A stretch of 64,000 bases of DNA from Ceratopteris richardii (lineage: Eukaryota; Streptophyta; Polypodiopsida; Polypodiales; Pteridaceae): positions 221,916,496-221,980,495 of the forward strand of contig CM035407.1 of the NCBI GenBank assembly GCA_020310875.1. The letters are read 5' to 3'. The notes under the pieces were generated by a model, which was not told the origin of the DNA, did no database searches, and saw nothing but the letters and a program-made list of their open reading frames with translations. A program made the position numbers and the translations under genes. This document shows positions 19,743 through 29,136 of this stretch, one piece after another (position 1 is the first letter of the stretch; each line of letters begins with the position of its first letter).

Positions 19743-21651
19743 CTACCGAGCCCAAGACCTAGCAGTATGATTAACACTAGCCTCTAAAGACCTAAGACTT
19801 TGTCTATCTCTTCCTAGGTGTCGTCTTGATCTAAGGTTCATATGCCTATTTGAGCAGTCCCAATTTTTACCCAAGGTACAACCTCGTTGTTGAGTTCTTT
19901 TGTATCAGTCACTTGATTCTGTTTAGTTGGTTATCGTGTTTATGATCTTGTTTGATGTCGCATCATCAGGAATGCTTGAGTTAATTTCCGCACTTGAAAT
20001 TGATCGCTCCGCGTTAAGTTCTTTTCCTTTAAAGTTATCGGTCACACACAAGTTATCTCTTGAACTTGATTTCTTAGATAGTCTTTGACTTGTTTCATGC
20101 CTATCGTTGCCCTGACTTACTTATAGCACTATTCGTACTTAACCTGAGCTAGGAATTGACAAAGGTTGTTGAGAGTATTCCAACCTCGCTTGCCGATTCC
20201 TTGCCCTTTGGTGCTCAAGAACCCGGTTCTCAAGCTTGCCAAAAAACCGTTGCTTTGGATGCCCTCAAGTGCTCTCAATGGACCTGTAAAAGTCCCAAGA
20301 TTAGCTCAAGACTTAGATTCAAAGGACATAAAAACTCACTTCCATTCATGCATACTAGATATCAATTTGCCCTCTGTTTTTATGGCCAACAAGTCTAGAG
20401 ATCCCTTGGTTTTGTGCCCCCTGGATATGGTCAACTTCAAAATAGTATATCTAATAATCCTGATACTAAATTTACCGTAACAAAACAAGAATCACAGCAA
20501 ACGGATTTTGTATGAGGAAGTTATGATAGTTCAGGGTTTTGGGGTTAAAATAGGGCTCAAATAGGCTGACAAATCCCAGGATTTTTCTCAAAACACACTT
20601 GTAGGGACCTCACAAATCACTAATTGGTTGATAAGTATGCCAAAAATTACCCCAAAACTTGGTATTAAAAACCCTAGAAATTTGGCCGAAAAAGCTTGTC
20701 ACTCGCGATCGACAGGTCTGTCAAGCACGATTGACAGAGGTGTCCGTCGGGCCTGTCGATCGCGATCGACATGTCAGTCGCGATTGACAGTGTCAATCAC
20801 GATCGACAGAGTCGGTCGTGGGTCCTGTCAATCGCGATCGATGGTGTCAATCGCGATCGACACTTTTTCCGGGATTTTCGCCGTGATTTCAGTCAATCGG
20901 GGATGTGTCCGTCGCGATGGACACGTGGCAACGCGAGAAATTCATTCAACCGTCAAATTCAGTCGGTCGCGATCGACGGTGTCAATCGCGACTGACAGGG
21001 GTGTCGGTCGTGGCTGTCCGTCGCGATCGATGGTGTCAATCACGATTGACAGGGTAAGTCGGTCGTCTCAGTCGGTCGCGATCGACAGAATCTGTCAATC
21101 GTGGCTGTCGGTCGCGATCGACAGAATCTGTCAATCGTGGCTGTCGGTCGCGATCGATGGTGTCAATCGTGATTGACAGAAAAACACGGAATTTTTTAGT
21201 TTTTTCTAGTGATTTGGAATGTGCTCCTTGTGCATGTCATTGTGGTGTGCTTTGTTTTACCAAATGAGCGATTTTTCTGTCGATCGCGATCGACAGAGGT
21301 CTGCGACACAGAGACAGTTTCGAGCTTGTACGTACCTGCGCAGCGTGCTGGAGGGGATGATACAGCTGTACTTGCAAGATCACTCACAAAACAGACAGAA
21401 AAACAATGCACACAATTCGCTCTCTTGCTCTCTCTCACATGTGGAATGAAGGAAATGGAAGGGAGAAGGTGATATGATCAAAAAACTGAAATTTTTCGCG
21501 ATGATGGAGATGGAGGTGGGAGGTGGTGAGGATGATGATGGTGATGATGATGATGAAGTAAGAAAGAGAAAAATAAAGAAGAGTAAAGAAATTACCTACA
21601 ACGCCAACGTCTCAATTCTACGTCTTACCATCACACGCTCGTCCTCAGAAC
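19743..21651 (-). other. Gyp-B untranslated leader between PBS and gag
   Basis: About 1.9 kb between the tRNA-Asp primer site and the gag ATG. The first part (up to about 20690) is ordinary AT-rich sequence. The central part is an unusual CpG-rich palindromic array (listed separately). Near 21525-21560 lies a GATGATGAT-type purine-rich run. Apparent ORFs in the array are produced by the repeats and are not counted as genes. Confidence 0.75.
20700..21296. repeat. TCGCGATCGA palindromic array in the Gyp-B leader
   Basis: TCGCGATCGA occurs exactly at 20703, 20760, 20832, 20851, 20967, 21021, 21076, 21112, 21148 and 21284. Many near copies (AATCACGATCGAC, AATCGTGATTGAC) lie between. The copy at 21277-21296 is a perfect 20-bp palindrome, CTGTCGATCGCGATCGACAG; a 16-bp perfect one is at 20755-20770. 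A 36-bp unit is repeated head to tail from about 21071 to 21160. The surrounding element is AT-rich and CpG-poor, so the array stands out in composition. Confidence 0.93.
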
Positions 21652-21673
21652 TCGATCCCCGGCAACGGCGCCA
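21652..21673 (-). promoter_or_regulatory. Primer-binding site for tRNA-Asp (Gyp-B)
   Basis: On the minus strand the site reads TGGCGCCGTTGCCGGGG and continues, complementary over about 22 bases to the 3' end of plant tRNA-Asp(GUC) as I recall that sequence. It lies 5 bp inside the LTR end. The primer starts minus-strand cDNA synthesis. This primer is typical of Athila/Tat-type plant gypsy elements. Confidence 0.9.
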
Positions 21674-21678
21674 AAATT

Positions 21679-22285
21679 TGGTGTAGCTCAGTGATGAGTA
21701 GCACCTCCTTTAATGTCAATCCGGGAAGATGTGAGGATGGTATGATGACCTCGAGCAAGTGAAGGCACAAGTGCGTGAGTGAGAAGCACACTAGTATGCA
21801 CACACATACACACACGCGCGCACACAAGGGAAGACAAAGAGAGAGAGAAGCAATGGAGTTCTTTAGATTACTTCCAAAATGCTCATACAACTTCAAATCA
21901 ATTACAAGCTAACCTCAAAAATGAGCTCTCTAGCTCTATTTATAGTTTTTGACTAGGTTTTGGCTGTGTCCAGACCTAATGTTCGGCCTAGTTAAAAATT
22001 AGGTTCTAGGCCCCATTTGAAGGCTCAAATGGAGTCTAAAAATTATGAAAACTGGTAGGTAGCTACTTCTAATGCTCCTCAAGCTCAAGGAATCCTTGGC
22101 TTGCACAAAATGGAGCTACAAAAATATGAAATGGTATTTACAATGGCTTTTAGTGATGAAAATCACTATTTTTGTAGGGATTTCCTCTAACGATTTGACA
22201 TACACATCTTCGAGCTTCCTACTTGCTCCTTCTCCTTATGTGTCCACCTCTTTGATATGCTTTAGCTTCCTGAAAAAATAATGGC
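21679..22285 (-). repeat. Gyp-B 5' LTR (outer end eroded)
   Basis: The inner end is at 21679: minus strand ends in CTACACCA, then a 5-bp spacer and the PBS. Homology with the Gyp-C 3' LTR (56368 onward) covers the U3 part, e.g. the segment GGCCTAGTTAAAAATTAGGTTC and GGAGCAAGTAGG. The outer TGTTGAAG start seen in Gyp-C is not found; homology fades near 22285. The partner 3' LTR is missing. Confidence 0.85.
21937..21944 (-). promoter_or_regulatory. TATA box in Gyp-B LTR
   Basis: TATAAATA on the minus strand inside the LTR, at a sensible distance upstream of the predicted R/U5 and PBS. Transcription would start roughly 25-35 bp further along the minus strand. Confidence 0.6.
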
Positions 22286-22717
22286 CTACTTGCCCGATCT
22301 TCTTTGACTACTCTGTCTGCTTGTACCTTCTCTTCGCTCTGACTCCCTTCGTTGGCTTCCTTGTCTTGTTAGTCCTTCAGTTCCTTGACTACTGCTAACA
22401 AATAGCAATTATAAATCCGCTTCTCACACTTTCAAACTGAACATATGATAGAATCGACAAATCATTCAATGAAGGTACATACTTCATATCCTCCAAAACG
22501 AACAATCATATCCTGCCATCCAAACAATCAAATTTTTCGTGAATATTTTGAAAGATGCATTAATAGTTTTAAAAGATGCACGGACAAATAGTTTCCATTC
22601 AATTCAAGTTCTTGTTCTTACCTTATCTAAAGTAAGAATAAAAGCCTGCAATGAATGGACACTTTTTGTTCACCCATCCTTTAAAATTATTTTCCATCCT
22701 TCAAAATGTGTGTGTAT
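22286..22717. other. Non-coding stretch, nothing recognised
   Basis: No supported gene. It may hold the remaining outer part of the Gyp-B LTR and its flank. Confidence 0.4.
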
Positions 22718-22759
<42 letters not shown>

Positions 22760-22771
22760 GCATATATATAT
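22718..22771. repeat. TA-rich microsatellite
   Basis: Run of TA dinucleotides with one short interruption (TTTATGCATATA). Confidence 0.9.
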
Positions 22772-22789
22772 AAATAGATAGAAAATTGA

Positions 22790-23192
22790 AAATTATACCT
22801 TAATAGTGTCGAAACAGATACATTACTCCATCCAAAACAATTTTGAAGGTTGAGAATAAGTAAGCTCGCACTTAGTCGTGTCAAACGACTTCCTTCATAT
22901 ACATGCTTTAGACATTTCTCTCGAAGATATTTCTCATTTTTAGAAATATCAATGCTCTCACTGTCATTTTGATACCAATCCTCAATAAAATCTGCCATGC
23001 CATCATCTTCATCATTGTCACACAAATCTTGTACTTTATCGTCTTTTGAATATAGATCTTTCAACTTTGCATATTGCACAGGATTAGTTTTGTGTAGCCT
23101 CCTCATGGAAGCTTCTGATAAATGAGGTCTTACTGGTAATTTTGAATGCTTTGGAGGAATATCATCAACATCATACGTTGGAATCTACACAT
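22790..23192 (-). pseudogene. CACTA (En/Spm)-like transposase N-terminal exon
   Basis: The minus-strand frame begins after an AG acceptor near 23193 with I-P-T-Y-D-V-D-D-I-P-P. It continues through M-R-R-L-H-K-T-N-P to a conserved-looking segment Y-E-G-S-R-L-T-R-L-S-A, then L-N-L-Q-N-C-F-G-W-S-N. The last part resembles the segment of plant TNP2-type transposases with Y-x-G-C/S-x-x-S-x-L and L-x-x-K/Q...G-W-S-N/D-x-S-F. The frame fades into the TA microsatellite, so the catalytic region is missing. The assignment rests on motif memory only. No CACTA terminal repeats were found. Confidence 0.55.
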
Positions 23193-23289
23193 ATAAATAA
23201 AACTCATTAGTATTGCATAAGTGAATAAAACTTAAACTTTAAATATAAAATTAAGTATATAACTTATTAAATATGGATAGAAAATTTTT

Positions 23290-24000
23290 ATTCTCTCTAG
23301 ATAAAAGGTGCTCTTGGAGGTCTACGCCATCCATAATTCACTAATAATTCATCACCGGCATGTAATGTAGTAATAGCATTGACAACTATGTATCTTGATA
23401 CATCTCTACTCATGTATGGTGATTCATGACTATTTTCACGCTCCTCAAATATGCAATTAGTCCTTGAACTATTATGTAACCCTCAACTACTATTTATTAA
23501 ACGTGCTATATTTCCATGTGTGTAAGGTCTTCCATCAATATATAATCTTTCATTTTCTGCATGTAAAATCCTTCTACTAGTAAGGGATGTTGCGTTCAAG
23601 CATATTCCATAAGTACTCATGCTTTGAACATAACGTGAAAGTCGATGCCAATCTCCCCATCCATATATAGGACCACAAAATGACATAAGAGTGACTTCAG
23701 AGTTCGGTGGCACATACAAATCTTCTACAATAAAGAGACCATGACTAGCATTAGTAATAGTGGATGGAGCAATCATATAGCGATTACCCCAAAAGTTGAA
23801 AACCTCTCCATGTAAAGGAAGTGGTCCTCTATTCCATCCTCCATATCTTCTTCTATCATATGTTTGTACTAAAGAACAATCACGAGCTGGCAATGGATAA
23901 TCTCCAGCCGTTTCAGTCTCTAAACCAGGAGGTAGAGGATTTCTAGAAACCTCTGCTTGTAATTGATGAACAGCAAGTCCATGACGTGTACGAGGTTTTT
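23290..24000 (-). pseudogene. SET-domain-like exon(s) next to the CACTA fragment
   Basis: The minus strand, from L-A-V-H-Q-L-Q-A-E-V through Y-D-R-R-R-Y-G-G-W-N-R-G, leads into S-H-G-L-F-I-V-E-D-L-Y-V-P. SET-domain motifs then follow: Y-I-D-G-R-P-Y-T-H-G-N-I-A-R-L-I-N (compare G-N-x-A-R-F-I-N-H-S), and, after a stop at 23483, N-C-I-F near 23430 and G-D-E-L-L-V-N-Y-G-W near 23320. SET domains transfer methyl groups to lysine, usually on histones. The catalytic H-S of the N-H-S-C motif appears as S-S, so activity is doubtful. Introns are likely on both sides. It could be a host gene fragment captured by a transposon or a decayed independent gene. Confidence 0.6.
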
Positions 24001-24029
24001 AAATAAAATAATGACATTAATATATATAG

Positions 24030-24420
24030 AAAATACATACCCAAGCATTATCACGTTGACGAGGTGATGGTGCACGCTCAAAAGTACCATACTCTGCCTC
24101 ATGTTCAATACATTCCAATCGTGGACTTTGATACGTGCCATAACAAGAGTTACACCAAGATATAATATGCTCTTCATAGTAAAATTCATCATAATTCTAT
24201 TGGAGGACACATGTGAAGTCGTTGCATGGATAGGAGGTGATGGAGTACCCTGTGATTGATCAGAATCTGCACAAAATAAGAAACCAAAAAAAAAGTTATG
24301 TATCCATCAAATATATTTAAAATTAAATGTTTGATATACTTACAGTATAAAGTCGTTGCACGATGAGGAGACGGTGGTGGAGTTCCATCTGATTGATCAG
24401 AATCTACAAATAATGGTATT
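24030..24420 (-). pseudogene. Upstream exons of the SET/CACTA gene model
   Basis: Two similar short coding blocks, D-S-D-Q-S-D-G-T-P-P-P-S-P (near 24400) and D-S-D-Q-S-Q-G-T-P-S-P-P (near 24255), look like a duplicated exon. A third block reads H-I-I-S-W-C-N-S-C-Y-G-T-Y-Q-S-P and ends at N-A-W before a GTATGT donor near 24040. They fit the same minus-strand gene as the SET exon. Function unknown. Confidence 0.45.
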
Positions 24421-24454
24421 TGATATTAATAATCTGATTATCTACATACACAAA

Positions 24455-24545
24455 AAATTCACATATACATATTTACACATACACACATATTCACATATAC
24501 ACATTTACACATACACATATATTCACATATACACAACTACACATT
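24455..24545. repeat. Imperfect CA/TA-rich simple repeat
   Basis: Alternating CACATA, TTCACATATACA and TTTACACATACA units over about 90 bp. Confidence 0.85.
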
Positions 24546-24792
24546 ATTGTGGGATAAATGCATGTATTTTGTATGAATATTGGGTCAATTGATAGACCTA
24601 CTAGAATCCATTTGGTGCGACCTTTTATGTTGAATTTCATTTATTCTATTTTGATTTTGCAAATTATCCAGAATGAGCTCTGCATAAGTTGAGAGAATTT
24701 GTGTTCTTGGACCACTATGGTAGCTAAATGTTGGATGCTAGGGAGGTCCTTTATGTTTTTGATACTATCTTGAGTAGATATCTCCTTCAGCC
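24546..24792. other. Short non-coding stretch
   Basis: Nothing recognised between the simple repeat and the TRIM. Confidence 0.4.
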
Positions 24793-24964
24793 TGTAATAA
24801 AGTGATAAGTAGGAGAGGATTGAACCACACCCTTGACGGATAGGAGATGGTTGAACTACACCCTAAGAGAGAGGATTAGGAAGTAATCCTCAACCATGGC
24901 TTTTGGGGCAAGTGGTTAGCCCATCACATTCCTAACCAAGAGGTTGTGAGTTCAATTCCTTGCA
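24793..24964 (+). repeat. TRIM left LTR with tRNA-like segment
   Basis: 172 bp, TG...CA. The last about 70 bp (24897-24964) read GGGGCAAGTGGTTAGCCC and later GTGAGTTCAATTCC, which resemble pol III A and B boxes of a tRNA gene. The right LTR at 25519-25690 carries the same segment. Confidence 0.9.
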
Positions 24965-24978
24965 TTGGTATCAGAGCC
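24965..24978 (+). promoter_or_regulatory. TRIM primer-binding site (initiator tRNA-Met)
   Basis: TTGGTATCAGAGCC immediately after the left LTR, the standard complement of the 3' end of plant initiator tRNA-Met used by copia elements and TRIMs. Confidence 0.92.
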
Positions 24979-25269
24979 TAGGAAGTAGGCTTGGGCAAGG
25001 TGGAATGATCCAATGGCCTCTAAAAAAGGCACTTGGGCATCCTCTATGTGAAAGGGTAGGAATTGTGGAAGGTGCGCGCATCGGCTTCAAGGATGGACCT
25101 TACCATGATTGGGGTGTATCTCTCAATCCATAGGTCGGATTGAGACGTGTAATATTCTGTTGGAAAGCTCTCGGAACAAACTTTCCAATGAGCTAGCTTG
25201 GAAGTGTGAATTCCTTGGGACTACTTGGGTGGCTTTTGATTGAGTGTTCAAGATACCAATCATGGGTGA

Positions 25270-25400
25270 GAACAAGGTTCAAGACTAAGGTTGAGAACAA
25301 GGGCTCGAGACACCAAGGTTGCGAACAAGAAGGTTCAAGACACCAAGGTTGAGAGCAAGGGTTCAAGAGACCAAGGTTGCGAACAAGGTTCAAGAAACTA
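25270..25400 (+). repeat. Short tandem repeats inside the TRIM
   Basis: About five imperfect copies of a unit close to GGTTCAAGACACCAAGGTTG, alternating with GAACAAG or GAGCAAG. The short ORFs read across it are repeat artefacts. Confidence 0.85.
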
Positions 25401-25502
25401 TGGGAGGTTGAGGGAAATCAATTCAAGGGCACCTAGGGGGTTCAAGGGGCTGATCACCAAGGCTAGAGGGATACAAGAGCAGATCATTGAGGACAATGAT
25501 TG

Positions 25503-25518
25503 ACCAAGGGGGGAAGAA
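25503..25518 (+). promoter_or_regulatory. TRIM polypurine tract
   Basis: Purine-rich run AAGGGGGGAAGAA ending directly before the right LTR; it would prime plus-strand cDNA. Confidence 0.75.
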
Positions 25519-25690
25519 TGTAATAAAGTGATAAGTAGGAGAGGATTGAACCACACCCTTGAAGGATAGGAGATGGTTGAACTACACCCTAAGAGAGAGG
25601 ATTAGGAAGTAATCCTCAACCATGGCTTTTGGGGCAAGTGGTTAGCCCATCACATTCCTAACCAAGAGGTTGTGAGTTCAATTCTTTGCA
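25519..25690 (+). repeat. TRIM right LTR
   Basis: 172 bp, nearly identical to the left LTR (differences such as GAAGG for GACGG and CTTTGCA for CCTTGCA). Confidence 0.93.
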
Positions 25691-27611
25691 CAACCCATGC
25701 AACTAATCTTCAACAAGATATCATTTATACCATTCAATAGAAGCACCCAACTTGCATTGACTCTATGTGTACACTTGCGTCCAAGGATTTTTAATCACAT
25801 GTGATTCCGATATTTCCATGCGTCATTGTGTTTACACTTGCTTTTTGTTGATTTTCTATTTGATGATGTTCCCTTGTAACTTTCAAGCCCCACATTAAAC
25901 ATTTTTGTGTCATATGTACATAATCTAATCTGATTGACTTACTATGCTGATCTATCTTCCCTATTGGATATCTCTTTTGATGCTTACTAAAAAGATTCTA
26001 ATGTGAAGTGGAACAACTATTTGCCATTTAATTTCTAGTTCTAAAATATAAGCTGTAATTGGATTATAGCATCTATAACTTTTTCTATGATCTAGTATCA
26101 AAATGATATCAATTTTTTGACTTTCAAATTTATGTGACTATTGACTTTGCACATGCACATAGAATAAAATGCTAAATACTTTCACATAATAGACACATGG
26201 TTTTTTTCCAAGTCGTTCCTTGGTGTGAGATTATGAACCACTTTTTCAGGCTCTTTGCTTATGATATCTATGGTTGTATGAAAAGCTTCTACTTGATATG
26301 TGCTTGAGATTTTTTTTCTCATTCAATGGTGCTCATGCAACCTCTTATGTTACTCCCATTTTACTCTGAGTTGCATCATTTTGTTGAGGTGTATATCTAC
26401 ATGATAGTTGTCGAATTATACCATTTTAAATGAGGTATTTATCAAATCTTTTGAGAAGTACTCTTCCCTTTCATCGGATCTTAGAGATTCTCTATGTTCA
26501 CAAAACTTATTTGCAACCATTCTCTTGAATCAAGCAAAGAATTCTAGTTCCTAAATTTTATTCTTCACGAAAGATATCCATGTATGTCGATTATCTTCAT
26601 CCAGAAATACTAAAAAATATAATAAAAGACTAATTCTCATAGGACCTTTGATGATGACCATGTATTAGTTGATGATGGCCTTTTCTTTGTGCGTCCCTCT
26701 TTGAAGTTTTACCAAAATACACATGATTCACTAAGTCTATCAGAATTCCAATGTCCTAATGTTGGTAGACCATGAAATATTATATCAGATTCTATGACTT
26801 TGAAACTATATAAATTGATATGGCGTAAGAGAAAGAGGTGGAAATAACTACATTTTTAAAGAATGTTTTGGAAGTTAAAATACTAGGAAAGTGATTAGGC
26901 ACAATAATGTGCATTTTCTAAGAGAGATAGAGAGGGAGAGAGGGAACCAGAGAGAGAGAGAGGAGCCCCATGTTATCGATAAGGCACAAGGAAACATAGC
27001 TTTGCCAAGCCTACCTTCATGTAGAAGAAAACCAGAGGAGGGGTTAGACCAAGAAAAGTGTTGAGAATAGAAGGTTAGGCTGTCCTTGATTCATGAAAAG
27101 ACTTGGCGACTTGAAAGTTAAATTGAAGGGAAGTGACAACTTCTTTTCCTCTTAAGGACTACTATTCCTCATAAAATGAGGTGTTCTTGACAACCTCTTA
27201 TCAAATGCAACATTCAAATCAACGAAACTGTTGCTGTATTAGACTACCCATAAAATTTAGGCTCTTACTGTTGCGGATGATAGAGTTGGTTGGCCATGAT
27301 AAGCTGCTATGCGTATACGAGTGCGTGTTTTCATGTTGCGCCGTCCTCAGTCAAGGCCTATGTCGCTGTGACTCTAAGCAACTGAAGCTTTAGTAATGGA
27401 GACGACGCTGCGCGGCTATGGAAGCTTAGCTTGAAGAACGCGATGGGAATGACAACATTCCGAACCAGACAAATGATGATCTTCTGCATCGCAGAGATCT
27501 TGGCCTCCTTCTGTGCGGCTACGATAAGTCAATCATTGCCAATCTTAGCTCGCTATTGGTGTTGCTGTCAGTGTCCTGTCCGCGCTTTCTGACCTTTCAT
27601 GGCCCTCGTTC
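25691..27611. other. Non-coding stretch
   Basis: No supported gene. A GA-rich simple repeat lies at about 26921-26963. The segment from 27390 onward is richer in CpG than its surroundings. Confidence 0.5.
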
Positions 27612-27759
27612 GGTGGTACTTCAGGTCTATCGCGTCCTCTTCCGGTCTATTGCGACCTTGTCGTGACAGACATTAGTTGGGCGATGGTGGTACTTCATGT
27701 CTATCGCGTCCTCTTCCGGTCTATTGCGACCTTGGCGTGACAGACATTAGTTGGGCTAT
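27612..27759. repeat. 74-bp tandem duplication
   Basis: Unit starting GGTGGTACTTCA and containing TCTATCGCGTCCTCTTCC and ATTGCGACCTTG is present twice, at 27612-27685 and 27686-27759, with few differences. CpG-rich. No product. Confidence 0.92.
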
Positions 27760-27949
27760 GGACTATTGGACCACGCGAATAGACTGTTGTACCCGAGCTT
27801 GGCACGATAGTCACGTAAAGGTCTTGCACCGGACTGTTTCTATGATTGCGATAGACAGATGAACTCACACTGGGTGCGATAGGCTGGTTTCACATAGAGG
27901 TCATAGAGGTGCTGTAATAGAAATGAAAAATAATAACAATATCCAGCGG

Positions 27950-28072
27950 GTGTGGTTTAGCAGGCATGGTTTAGCGGATGTGGCTTGTACTCTTAGGCAG
28001 ATGGTCAGGGTTCAATTGTTGTCTAGGACTGGATGCCTCAAAGTTACCCAAGAAGGGTGCCTCCTCCTCATA
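27950..28072 (+). repeat. SINE-like tRNA-derived unit
   Basis: Contains GTGTGGTTTAGCAGGCATGG and, further on, CAGGGTTCAATTG, resembling pol III A and B boxes. The part from GCGGATGTGGCTTGTACTC to GGGTGCCTCC matches the opposite-strand unit at about 28485-28583, so this is a mobile or duplicated unit and not a tRNA gene. No cloverleaf is complete. Confidence 0.5.
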
Positions 28073-28126
28073 TGAATGAATGGATTAAAAATGATGGAAC
28101 ATAGAAAAAATGTTTTGCGCATCGGA

Positions 28127-28350
28127 AATGAGCAAATGGTCTCATTCCACATGGACAGTTTTCAAAAAGCATTTGCACAGGGACGGAGGGGAGAGGTCAG
28201 AACATTTTTCCTCAAAATATTCCATGAGCAAATGGTCTTATTCCACATGGACATATTCCATGAGCAAATGGCCTTATTTCACATGGACAATTTTAAAAAA
28301 GCATTTGCACAGGGGCGGAGGGGAGAGATCGAAACATTTTTCTCTCTAGA
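28127..28350 (+). repeat. Internal tandem repeat block
   Basis: GAGCAAATGG followed by a TTCCACATGGACA-like end appears three times (about 28127, 28228, 28261). AAAAAGCATTTGCACAGGG and CGGAGGGGAGAG appear twice (about 28164 and 28297). The ORFs read here simply follow the repeats. Confidence 0.85.
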
Positions 28351-28484
28351 GTTAACAAGGCTCCGCCCTTATGTAAATGCATTAGCACACATGGCAACTA
28401 CTGGCTGATTTTTCTTTCATCGAGCAATAGATTGTTTTTTTTTTAGAGCACAATGAATTGAAAAGACACACACACCCGACCTCG

Positions 28485-28583
28485 TAAGGTAGAGGCACCC
28501 ATCTTGGGGAACTCTGAAGCATCCAGCCTCAGGTGGGACTTGAACCCTGGCCATCTGCTTAGGAGTACAAGGCACATCTGCAA
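28485..28583 (-). repeat. SINE-like unit, inverted relative to 27950
   Basis: On the minus strand it reads GCAGATGTGCCTTGTACTCC and AGGGTTCAAGTCCC, the latter a perfect pol III B-box consensus. It matches the + strand unit at about 27980-28070, giving an inverted pair about 420 bp apart. A stem could form between them. Confidence 0.55.
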
Positions 28584-28839
28584 TAGTCACTTCAAAGTCT
28601 TCCATGTGCCTTCTATGATCACAATAGCCAGATGAACTCACACTGGGTCCGATGTGGAGGTGATCGCAATCCGGGTGGATCGGGTCCGATCGTGGCACAC
28701 ACAGGGTGTATGAAGCTAATTAATGTTGGAAGGTTTAAGGACATGAAAGTGAAATTAATGTTGAGTATGGAGAAGAGAGAGATGTTGAAATGATTATGGG
28801 AATGGGAATGTAGGAGTGCAAGTTAGATTTATGAACATG

Positions 28840-29100
28840 ACTGATAAGAATGAAAGAGAACCATACACACGAATCAAATTTGGAAGGAAGAATGGTCCAT
28901 TGAAGGAGCTTCTTAAACACTTCCTAATTCTAATCCATATGCATAGTCTTCTTTGGATGATATGTATGCATGACGAGAATAGATGGAATCCTTACACATA
29001 AATCAGTTTTGAAAGAAAGAATGGTCCAATATTGGAGCTTCTTATTCACTTTCAGAAACTAATCAATATGTATGGGTATGTATGGATTATATGCATGCAA
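28840..29100. repeat. Diverged tandem duplication of about 120 bp
   Basis: GAATGGTCCATTGAAGGAGC and GAATGGTCCAATATTGGAGC mark equivalent points about 120 bp apart, each followed by a similar CTTCTTA...ATATGCAT stretch. Confidence 0.7.
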
Positions 29101-29136
29101 GTGAATTATGATGATAGAGTTTAATCATAAGCTCAA

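Larger units (their letters stand above)
6661..22285 (-). mobile_element. Gyp-B: near-complete Ty3/gypsy element with extra 3' genes, interrupted by a LINE
   Basis: Reading on the minus strand: 5' LTR (about 22285-21679), tRNA-Asp PBS, 1.9-kb leader, gag, PR1, acidic linker, RT, RNase H, LINE insertion, tandem H2C2 modules, integrase core, GPY/F-like C-terminus, second protease (PR2), W-V-P-K tail, and ORF3. The 3' PPT and LTR are missing; the element ends at 6661 against Gyp-A. From PR1 onward pol stays nearly in one frame, broken mainly by single stops (TAG at 15301, TGA at 14098, TAG at 10519, TAG at 10027). Gag has several frameshifts. This is the reference copy for the family in this window. 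Confidence 0.92.
24793..25690 (+). mobile_element. TRIM: complete miniature LTR retrotransposon, 898 bp
   Basis: Two 172-bp LTRs (24793-24964 and 25519-25690) differ at only a few bases, each starting TGTAATAAAG and ending with CA. The left LTR is followed directly by TTGGTATCAGAGCC, the initiator tRNA-Met primer site. The right one is preceded by the purine run AAGGGGGGAAGAA. The flanking 5-mers CAGCC (24788-24792) and CAACC (25691-25695) match at 4 of 5, consistent with a target duplication. The 554-bp interior encodes no protein and contains short tandem repeats. It must rely on proteins of another, probably copia, element. Confidence 0.93.
27846..28660. repeat. Direct repeat pair bracketing SINE-like units
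   Basis: AGATGAACTCACACTGGGT and adjoining bases occur at about 27840-27883 and again at about 28611-28653 in the same orientation, 771 bp apart. Between them lie the two SINE-like units and the internal tandem block. They may be ends of one small element, or copies of one unit. Confidence 0.5.

Noticed and set aside
20628-21176. 182-codon ORF on the + strand with repeated V-A-I-D-R
   Set aside because: It is the palindromic array read in one frame, antisense to Gyp-B, with no domain; codon content follows the repeat.
20700-21300. CRISPR-like array
   Set aside because: Repeats are irregular, palindromic, without unique spacers of constant length, and the context is a plant retrotransposon.
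22539-22781. 80-codon + strand ORF ending in Tyr-Ile repeats
   Set aside because: Runs into the TA microsatellite and shows no domain.
24897-24964. Functional tRNA gene
   Set aside because: A- and B-box-like sequences exist but no full cloverleaf, and the segment is part of a TRIM LTR repeated at both ends.
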